Shown here: piece after piece, positions 1 to 4,963 of the stretch
Layout of the letters: each line of letters opens with the position of its first letter
Numbering within the stretch: the first letter of the stretch is position 1
DNA from: Candidatus Omnitrophota bacterium
GTDB lineage: Bacteria; Omnitrophota; Gorgyraeia; Zapsychrales; JANLHA01
Reading direction: 5' to 3'
Assembly (NCBI GenBank): GCA_024653845.1
Contig: JANLHA010000138.1
Span: 1-6,597, forward strand
Length of the DNA: 6,597 nt
Position numbers and translations under genes: made by a program
The notes under the pieces: model-generated
Seen by the model: the letters and a program-made list of their open reading frames with translations, nothing else
Told to the model about the DNA's origin: nothing
Database searches by the model: none

Positions 1-508
1 CTTCTTGGAATCCCCAAACCCTAACGTCTTTAATCGACATCACCTGCCGCAATGCCTGAATCTGGTATTGAGCCTGAATTCCGCAACCCACCAGACTCAC
101 CACACTCGAATTCCGTCGCGCTAAATATTTTGTGGCCACAGCTGATCCCGCAGATGTCCGCAAGGCCGTCAAATACGTTGCATCCATGATCGATAACGGA
201 AAACCGGTGCGCGGATCATTAAGAATAAAAACCGCCATCACCGCTGGCAAACCATATTTTCTGTTGAAGGAATGCGAATTGACCCACTTGATTCCACAAC
301 TTTTTGCTCCCGATAAATAAACCGGCATGGCTCTTAAATCCCCACCGTATTCTTTGAGATCCAAATAAATTTTGGGAGGCATCTGGGCACGGCCCATCGC
401 GTACTCTTGAAAAGCCTCTTCAACAGCTACAATGGCCTGCTTGAGATTGATCAATTTCTCAATCTGCGGTCGAGTCAAAATCAACGTCTGATACAAATTC
501 TTCTTCAT
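1..508 (-). CDS. Ornithine cyclodeaminase / mu-crystallin family protein, C-terminus cut by window edge
   Basis: Translating the minus strand from the ATG at 508 gives 169 open residues that run off the left edge. The family is NAD(P)-dependent and includes ornithine cyclodeaminase, archaeal-type alanine dehydrogenase and imino-acid (ketimine) reductases. Visible family signatures are RAMPVYL (59-65), the GIKWVN segment with the likely catalytic Lys75, the MDATYLTALRTSAGSAVATKYLA block (108-130) with the substrate-carboxylate Arg117, and the start of a Rossmann nucleotide-binding loop, GCGIQA (141-146; usually GTGxQA). Members are typically about 320-330 residues, so roughly half is present; the later catalytic Asp region is outside. 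The start is supported by AGAGGTG five bases upstream and by an ATGA overlap with the stop of the glycosylase gene, which suggests translational coupling. Family assignment is firm; which substrate it uses cannot be told from this half. Confidence 0.9.
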   Translation of the reverse strand, partial: MKKNLYQTLILTRPQIEKLINLKQAIVAVEEAFQEYAMGRAQMPPKIYLDLKEYGGDLRAMPVYLSGAKSCGIKWVNSHSFNRKYGLPAVMAVFILNDPRTGFPLSIMDATYLTALRTSAGSAVATKYLARRNSSVVSLVGCGIQAQYQIQALRQVMSIKDVRVWGFQE

Positions 509-1095
509 TGAGACACCTCTTCATATCTAAAACAATCGGTTGTGTGATCATTCACCATTCCTGTTGCCTGCATATGCGCGTAAACAACGGTCGGTCCTAA
601 AAACTTAAATCCACGCTCTTTCAAATCTTTGCTCAAGTTTTCTGCTTCTTTGGTTTTTGTGGGAAGGTCTGAAAAACTCTTCCAGCGATTGCGAAGCGGC
701 TTGCCATCGACAAATCGCCAAATGTATTTTGAAAATGTTCCAAACTCTTTTTGTATGGCCAAAAAATACTTGGCATTGTTGACCGCAGCTTCCACTTTTA
801 AACGATTACGAATGATTCCCGGATTTTGCAATAGCTTTTGAATGTCTCCTCGAGAAAATTGAACCACTTGCGTGGGGTCAAAGCCTGCGAAAGCCTTACG
901 GTAATTTTCACGTTTTCTTAAAACCGTAATCCAGCTCAATCCTGCTTGGGCGGATTCTAAAATCAAAAATTCAAAAATTTTATGGTCATCGTAAACAGGC
1001 ACGCCCCATTCAACATCATGATAGAGCTGATAAAGTTCGTCAGCTTCAGGGACCCAAGCACAACGCTTCTTGATTTGAGGCTTGGACAACTTCAT
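505..1095 (-). CDS. tag: DNA-3-methyladenine glycosylase I (Tag)
   Basis: This 196-residue cytoplasmic protein should excise 3-methyladenine from alkylated DNA, starting base-excision repair. It is full length compared with about 187 residues in E. coli Tag and aligns with it by eye throughout. The zinc ligands known in E. coli Tag are all present: Cys12 (RCAWV), His26 (YHDVEWGVP), His184 and Cys188 (VNDHTTDC). The active-site Glu47 sits in LESAQAGLSWITVLRKRENY (46-65), and PGIIRNRLK (92-100) and KERGFKFLGPTVVYAHMQATGMVNDH (159-184) are typical of the family. The start at 1095 is preceded by AAGGAAG seven bases upstream, and its ATG overlaps the stop of the VOC gene as ATGA. Its own stop overlaps the next start in the same way. 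No promoter of its own is visible, so expression probably depends on the VOC leader. Confidence 0.96.
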   Translation of the reverse strand: MKLSKPQIKKRCAWVPEADELYQLYHDVEWGVPVYDDHKIFEFLILESAQAGLSWITVLRKRENYRKAFAGFDPTQVVQFSRGDIQKLLQNPGIIRNRLKVEAAVNNAKYFLAIQKEFGTFSKYIWRFVDGKPLRNRWKSFSDLPTKTKEAENLSKDLKERGFKFLGPTVVYAHMQATGMVNDHTTDCFRYEEVSQ

Positions 1096-1460
1096 CCCTT
1101 CACTTCCTTAATAATATAGTCATATCCTTCGGGATCTTTGAATATCATAAATTTGGTTCCCGCTAAGTCTTGTGGTTCGGTGATCTTCACACCATTGGCT
1201 TGCAATTGCAAGTATGTGCGATGGATGTCCTCACAAGCAAAAATGATCGACGGGCGATAATTCTCCCACTTATCTTTGATCGATCGAGGATACAGAAAAA
1301 GATGTGATTGCGCACCTGGTGGAGCCACTTCAAGCTGAAACGTTCCATGCCCCATGTCTTCTTTCAGAACAATTTCAAAACCCATTTGTTCAGTCCAAAA
1401 TTTCTCGGCCTTGGCTTGATCTTCAACAAAAATCGATTGTGTTACAATATATGTGATCAT
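1092..1460 (-). CDS. VOC-family (glyoxalase/bleomycin-resistance fold) protein
   Basis: This 122-residue protein shows the paired beta-alpha-beta-beta-beta pattern of vicinal-oxygen-chelate proteins. An N-terminal half contains FVEDQAKAEKFWTEQMGFEI (11-30) and the LEVAPPGAQSHLFLYP segment (43-58). A C-terminal half contains FACEDIHRTYLQLQANGVKI (74-93) and ends in FKDPEGYDYII (107-117). The DPxG turn normally precedes a metal-ligand glutamate (as in DPDGNxxEL), but here that position reads Ile117. The usual first-strand His is replaced by Thr or Gln (T7/Q8). By eye, a canonical glyoxalase metal site therefore looks incomplete, and the substrate is unknown. It is the first gene of a coupled set with tag and the cyclodeaminase-like gene. 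The start at 1460 is supported by AAAGGGGG four bases upstream. The fold call is good; enzymatic function is not inferable. Confidence 0.85.
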   Translation of the reverse strand: MITYIVTQSIFVEDQAKAEKFWTEQMGFEIVLKEDMGHGTFQLEVAPPGAQSHLFLYPRSIKDKWENYRPSIIFACEDIHRTYLQLQANGVKITEPQDLAGTKFMIFKDPEGYDYIIKEVKG

Positions 1461-1487
1461 AAATCCCCCTTTGGTTAACCCCTTAAG

Positions 1488-1516
1488 ATTATAAATAAAA
1501 AGTAGCGAATCATCTA
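1488..1516 (-). promoter_or_regulatory. Possible sigma70-type promoter for the VOC-tag-OCD operon
   Basis: On the minus strand a perfect TATAAT (1493-1488) lies 27 bases before the VOC start codon. At 17-bp spacing the -35 position reads TAGATG (1516-1511), only three of six matches to TTGACA. Transcription would begin near 1481, leaving a leader of about 20 nt that includes the AAAGGGGG ribosome binding site. The -35 falls in the loop of the terminator hairpin of the preceding gene and the -10 in its U-rich tail, so the two signals would be superimposed. The AT-rich tail of a terminator can produce TATAAT by chance. Confidence 0.38.
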
Positions 1517-1532
1517 GGTGATTCGCTACTTT
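1491..1532 (-). terminator. Rho-independent terminator after the dienelactone-hydrolase gene
   Basis: A perfect 14-bp inverted repeat (AAAGTAGCGAATCA at 1499-1512 pairing with TGATTCGCTACTTT at 1519-1532) surrounds a 6-nt loop. Read on the minus strand the stem is followed by TTTTTATTTAT, a good U-rich tail. It begins 22 nt past the stop codon of the upstream gene. The plus-strand tail is weaker (CTTTAATAA), and no plus-strand gene needs it. Confidence 0.85.
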
Positions 1533-1553
1533 AATAATGACCGAGTCTAATTT

Positions 1554-2351
1554 CTATTTCTCAAAAATTGAATCCAGAAATTCCTTCATGTCCTCCCACG
1601 ATTTTTGATCCGCTTCAAAATTGTAACCAAGAGGCAATCCGAATTTTTCAGCATTTTCATCCGCAGCAGGATTGGTAAAACTGTGCTTAGCGCCTTCATA
1701 TTGAAGGACCTGATAATCCACACCCGCGGCATTCATCTCATTTTTAAATTTTTCAATTTCTTCTGCGGGGACCAAAACATCGTCGGCACCGTTACACACC
1801 AAAATTTTGGCTTTCACCTGACCCAACTGAGCCGGTGTTTGTGTCCCAAGACTTCCATGAAAACTCACAACACCTTTCAAATCCACTCCATATCTCGCCA
1901 TATGCAAAACAATGCCGCCGCCAAAACAATATCCAATCGCAGCAATTTTCTGTGAGTCTACCATTGGGTGATTTTTCAAAACATCCATAGCCGCTAAAAA
2001 TCTAGCTTTCCCGTCGGAATTCATTTTCTGACTGACCGCCGAAGCAAATGCTCCAGCTTGATCTGGATGATCGGCGGTTTTCCCGTCGCCATACATGTCC
2101 AATGCGAGTGCAGTATATCCCAATTGAGCCAACATCTCGGCACGCTTACGGGCATACGGAGTGTGTCCCCACCATTCATGAACAACCAGAACGCCAGGAC
2201 GTTTTCCTTGAACGCTATCATCATAAACCAAATACCCCTTCATATTGATCTCACCAACTGTATATTCGATCTCTTGCCCCACGATGGCTGCCTCCACTGG
2301 TAAAATCAAAGTTAATAAAAACAGTGCCGTTAACAAAATGCGTTTTGACAT
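1554..2351 (-). CDS. Exported dienelactone-hydrolase-family alpha/beta hydrolase
   Basis: This 265-residue protein begins with a Sec signal peptide (basic MSKR, hydrophobic core 5-18, likely cleavage after VEA at residue 21), so it should act in the periplasm. The mature part is a complete dienelactone-hydrolase domain. The nucleophile is Cys142 in GYCFGGG (140-146), the acid is Asp191 in GADDVLVP (188-195) and the histidine is His223 in AKHSF (221-225). VVHEWWG (56-62) carries the Glu59 equivalent to the Glu that activates the cysteine in dienelactone hydrolase, and LALDMYGDGK (82-91) is also typical. Related proteins hydrolyse lactones or esters; no chlorocatechol-pathway gene is nearby, so the true substrate is unknown. 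The start at 2351 has AAAGGAG seven bases upstream. Only 11 nt separate it from the DUF4139 gene before it, so the two are probably cotranscribed, and the hairpin at 1491-1532 ends the unit. Confidence 0.93.
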   Translation of the reverse strand: MSKRILLTALFLLTLILPVEAAIVGQEIEYTVGEINMKGYLVYDDSVQGKRPGVLVVHEWWGHTPYARKRAEMLAQLGYTALALDMYGDGKTADHPDQAGAFASAVSQKMNSDGKARFLAAMDVLKNHPMVDSQKIAAIGYCFGGGIVLHMARYGVDLKGVVSFHGSLGTQTPAQLGQVKAKILVCNGADDVLVPAEEIEKFKNEMNAAGVDYQVLQYEGAKHSFTNPAADENAEKFGLPLGYNFEADQKSWEDMKEFLDSIFEK

Positions 2352-2362
2352 CTCTTTCTCCT

Positions 2363-4048
2363 TTATAATCCGGGCACCACCATGTCCCGAGGATATTCGA
2401 CATTAAAACCATACGTGATTTCTTTTTTCTCTCCTGGCTGCAATTCCAAAACCCAATGCCAGATGCCCTTGCGGTCTTTCCAATTGACATCGGTGGGCTT
2501 GACGCTGACATCGAATGTTTTGACTTTGATTCGGTCGTTTTCCGAAACAGGAATGGCCTCAAAAAGATGATACTTGATTTTTTGATTTTTATAGTTCTCG
2601 ATGGTCAACTTGTGTTTGACAGTGATATTTTTATTGGCAGAAGGAATCCCTGCAATCAGCACATCATCCATCTTTCTTTCCATTTCCTCACGTTTGACCT
2701 GAACACTATCATCCACTCCTAAAAATAAATTAAACTCTTGTCCAGGCTGAATGTAATCAATGTTGGATTTGCCAACATAATCATCTCCCAGAAATAAATT
2801 GATCTCTCCGGGCAACAATTGCAGATCCGGCGAATTGTTGACCACACTTCCCAAATACGTCGAAGAACTCACGCGTGGATAACTCGAATACTCAAACTCC
2901 GCTTTTAAGGTTTGGGTTGAAATAGGGTATTTATTTTCTGTCCCGTCGGACTTGATGGTCACGGGTCGGGCCAACTTATAAATCACCGAAACACCTTTTT
3001 GGCCCACTTCAGCCATCTGAACATCAGCCTCTTTTTCACGTTCTTCATTTACCCTGGCCATCATTCCTTCTTGCGCCATATCAAATGATTGATATTGTCC
3101 GGCGGGCGCGGCGGCTTTCTCCATCATCGCCATCCGTCGCTGCGCCATGGGACGCACCTCTTGAATGATCCACGGAGAAACATACGGCATTCGCCCTCCT
3201 TGAGTGGGCCGCGCCGTCGAGAGAGTCAATTCGACATTTTGCCAATCCTCGCCGGTGGTTTGCTGAACCACTCCGTAAGCGGTGAGATCGACTTGTCCTT
3301 TTTCAAGTTCTGAGCGAGCATCATAAACCGACCGCCAGTTGGCTCCATGCACCAAGTACGCCACATCTAATGAAAATTTTCCAGCTTGTTCACATTTGAG
3401 ATCCACAACAATGGAACGAACCAATTTTTCTTGAGGAGACTGCAATTGTCCCAACTGTCTTTCTAAAACTTCTTTTTCTTTGGCGAGTTCTCGATTCTTA
3501 AGACGAATGGCTTCTCGACTTTGCTCAACTTCCTGCAAACTGTCTGATAAAAACTTCAACGTCCCGGCCAGAGAATCTGCCGTCGGCATCGTTGTGACCA
3601 AATCTTTGGGAAGTTGTTTTTCGGAAAATAGCGTGACAGAATCCAAAAATTTGATTTTCTTGTCAAGAATCCCAATCTGAATTTCATTCTGATGAATTTG
3701 GTCAGCAACTTCTTGAATTTCTTTCTGCAGTTCTTGCACCCGTTTATCCGCGGTTTCTTTTCGATATTCTTTTTTCATATACGCGCCAAAAAGCTTGACC
3801 TGAGCGGTACCTCGTCCGGCCACCGAAAGCGAGTTTTCATCGATCTCAGGGATGATTCCCTCAAATACAACGCTGTGCTCACCCGGCGACAATTCGATCG
3901 ACGCCTCACGCGTGATGTGCGCCGCTCCGGGATAAACCGTCACTTCGCGGATCTGAGAAGTGGTCGGAATCATTTCAGCTTCAACAGAAAATCCCCAAGA
4001 ACAACTTAAAAAAATTCCCAATATCAAAAATTTGGTGGAAAATTTCAT
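2363..4048 (-). CDS. Exported DUF4140/DUF4139 protein, MuiA (mucoidy inhibitor A) family
   Basis: With the ATG at 4048 the product is 561 residues. A signal peptide (MKFSTK, then a hydrophobic core to about residue 14, cleavage likely after VEA at 24) exports it to the periplasm. Residues about 32-93 match the N-terminal DUF4140 pattern (REVTVYPGAAHITREASIEL... ending LFGAY). Residues about 98-205 are a charged, heptad-like coiled coil (KRVQELQKEIQEVADQIHQNE; EKEVLERQLGQLQ). From about 215 to the end is DUF4139, with YLVHGANWRSVYDAR (231-245), LTLSTARPT and DDVLIAGIPSANKNITVKHKLTIEN. A Met/Ala/Gln-rich linker (about 298-352) interrupts DUF4139. The molecular function of the family is not established; the name comes from a mucoidy phenotype. 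An ATG at 4108 would add 20 residues but is rejected because it lies in a terminator hairpin. The stop is 11 nt before the hydrolase gene, so the two are likely one unit. Confidence 0.92.
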   Translation of the reverse strand: MKFSTKFLILGIFLSCSWGFSVEAEMIPTTSQIREVTVYPGAAHITREASIELSPGEHSVVFEGIIPEIDENSLSVAGRGTAQVKLFGAYMKKEYRKETADKRVQELQKEIQEVADQIHQNEIQIGILDKKIKFLDSVTLFSEKQLPKDLVTTMPTADSLAGTLKFLSDSLQEVEQSREAIRLKNRELAKEKEVLERQLGQLQSPQEKLVRSIVVDLKCEQAGKFSLDVAYLVHGANWRSVYDARSELEKGQVDLTAYGVVQQTTGEDWQNVELTLSTARPTQGGRMPYVSPWIIQEVRPMAQRRMAMMEKAAAPAGQYQSFDMAQEGMMARVNEEREKEADVQMAEVGQKGVSVIYKLARPVTIKSDGTENKYPISTQTLKAEFEYSSYPRVSSSTYLGSVVNNSPDLQLLPGEINLFLGDDYVGKSNIDYIQPGQEFNLFLGVDDSVQVKREEMERKMDDVLIAGIPSANKNITVKHKLTIENYKNQKIKYHLFEAIPVSENDRIKVKTFDVSVKPTDVNWKDRKGIWHWVLELQPGEKKEITYGFNVEYPRDMVVPGL

Positions 4049-4053
4049 TAGAG

Positions 4054-4060
4054 CTCCTTT
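4054..4060 (-). promoter_or_regulatory. Ribosome binding site that fixes the DUF4139 gene start
   Basis: AAAGGAG on the minus strand stands five bases (CTCTA) before the ATG at 4048. The alternative in-frame ATG at 4108 has no comparable site and its first codons run through a terminator stem. The downstream start also puts a textbook signal peptide at residue 1. Confidence 0.85.
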
Positions 4061-4070
4061 CCGAATTGAT

Positions 4071-4105
4071 AAAAAAAGGAGACAATCAAAATGATTGTCT
4101 CCTTT
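4071..4105 (-). terminator. Rho-independent terminator after the PEP-CTERM gene
   Basis: A perfect 14-bp stem (AAAGGAGACAATCA at 4075-4088 with TGATTGTCTCCTTT at 4092-4105) closes a 3-nt loop. On the minus strand the stem runs directly into seven consecutive T residues (4077-4071), a classic intrinsic terminator. It lies 56 nt past the PEP-CTERM stop codon. Its tail ends only 22 nt before the DUF4139 start codon, with the ribosome binding site between them and no recognisable promoter in that space. Confidence 0.9.
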
Positions 4106-4161
4106 CATAAAACTATTTCTGCGGGCGCTTCACAGCTTCCCCCCGTTCTTAAAACGACTTC

Positions 4162-4830
4162 TTACTTGCGACGACGAAGAAAAAACGCCCCTGACAACCC
4201 GGCACCTAGCAAAAGCATGCTAGCCGGTTCCGGAGCGCTATGACTTGGCGGTGCCTGCTCGGTAAAAATACGAATATAATCACCAGGCGTACTTGCGCGA
4301 AAACGCAAATTGATTCTATTCGAATTCACCGCATCGATCCAAGCGATATCTCTATTAGTAATAGGCTCTAATCCTCTCAAGACTGGATTAAGATATGTCA
4401 CCGAATTGGTGATCAAAAGATCCGACGCCATCAAGTTCGGTCGACTCGTCATGATCGCCAAAACATCTTGATCAAATTCGACAAACCCGTGAACCGTTTG
4501 GGTATTTCGAGGATCGAAAAAAATGTAATGACTGGCCACTTCCGTTCCTGTAGGAAGGTTCAGCATCCCAACATCCGCTGTCAAAGCACTTGGAAGCGCA
4601 ATGTCTTGATCTTCATTGAATCCATACAAATTGTTGTTTTGAAATGTGTTGTTTCCCACAGCTCCATTGAATCCAATCAATTCAATGAAACTTCCGCCTT
4701 GAGTCAAAGCGGTTCCCCCGGTGATTTGGCCTGTAACAATCAAGGCCTCTGCTTTGGAACTCAATCCTACTCCCAACAACGTGAGCAAGACCAGCGCGCA
4801 GAAACGCTTCATGATATTAATCCTCTTCAT
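4162..4830 (-). CDS. Secreted PEP-CTERM sorting-domain protein of unknown function
   Basis: From the ATG at 4830 the protein has 222 residues. An N-terminal signal peptide (MKRINIMKR, hydrophobic ALVLLTLLGVGL, likely cleavage after AEA at 29) and a C-terminal tail form a PEP-CTERM protein. The tail has Pro-Glu-Pro at 200-202, a hydrophobic stretch (about 204-218) and a terminal RRRK. Exosortase is known to recognise such tails, and the proteins are usually surface or exopolysaccharide-associated. The middle looks beta-rich (HYIFFDPRNTQTVHGFVEFDQDVLAIM; RFRASTPGDYIRIFTEQ), with no catalytic motif and no cysteine in the mature part. Three starts compete. The ATG at 4836 is only 2 nt from AAAGGGG, the one at 4830 is 8 nt from it, and the one at 4812 is 8 nt from AGAGGA. 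All give the same mature protein. No exosortase gene lies in the window. Confidence 0.9.
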   Translation of the reverse strand: MKRINIMKRFCALVLLTLLGVGLSSKAEALIVTGQITGGTALTQGGSFIELIGFNGAVGNNTFQNNNLYGFNEDQDIALPSALTADVGMLNLPTGTEVASHYIFFDPRNTQTVHGFVEFDQDVLAIMTSRPNLMASDLLITNSVTYLNPVLRGLEPITNRDIAWIDAVNSNRINLRFRASTPGDYIRIFTEQAPPSHSAPEPASMLLLGAGLSGAFFLRRRK

Positions 4831-4876
4831 ATTCATTTCCCCTTTCCATGCCGTCCTTTGGAAGGCAAGTGGGACA

Positions 4877-4905
4877 AGAATACCTGATCATCTTCGAAAA
4901 TACAA
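4877..4905 (-). promoter_or_regulatory. Weak candidate promoter for the PEP-CTERM gene
   Basis: On the minus strand TTGTAT (4905-4900) and TATTCT (4882-4877) stand 17 bp apart, three and four matches to the sigma70 hexamers. They would give a leader of about 35-40 nt. The gap 4837-4963 is the only one in the window that could comfortably house a promoter. I looked for a sigma54 -24/-12 pair (GG-N10-GC), as reported for some PEP-CTERM genes, and did not find one. Confidence 0.22.
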
Positions 4906-4963
4906 TAGGACAAACTATGACATACGTGGCCAGCCAATTTTATCATTTTTGGCTAAAAATACC

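Noticed and set aside
132..320. Open frame on the plus strand near the left edge
   Set aside because: It is the antisense shadow of the partial cyclodeaminase-family gene, whose minus-strand translation gives clear family motifs across the same bases.
2021..2562. Minus-strand open frames in other registers overlapping the hydrolase and the end of the MuiA-like gene
   Set aside because: They overlap genes with complete catalytic motifs or domains and have no family-like sequence or start signals of their own; not evidence of frameshift.
3692..4009. Plus-strand open frames opposite the MuiA-like gene, and similar ones opposite the hydrolase, PEP-CTERM and beta-CASP genes
   Set aside because: No ribosome binding sites, low-complexity translations and complete overlap with well-supported minus-strand genes.
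4932..4954. Inverted repeat AGCCAA / TTGGCT with an 11-nt loop just past the beta-CASP stop
   Set aside because: Only six pairs, a long loop and no T tract on the minus strand; too weak to call a terminator, although no better one follows that gene.
4837..4963. Possible sigma54 promoter before the PEP-CTERM gene, as reported for some PEP-CTERM regulons
   Set aside because: TGGCCACG occurs (minus strand, near 4933-4926), but the bases at the required 10-nt distance are CA rather than GC, so the -12 element is missing.
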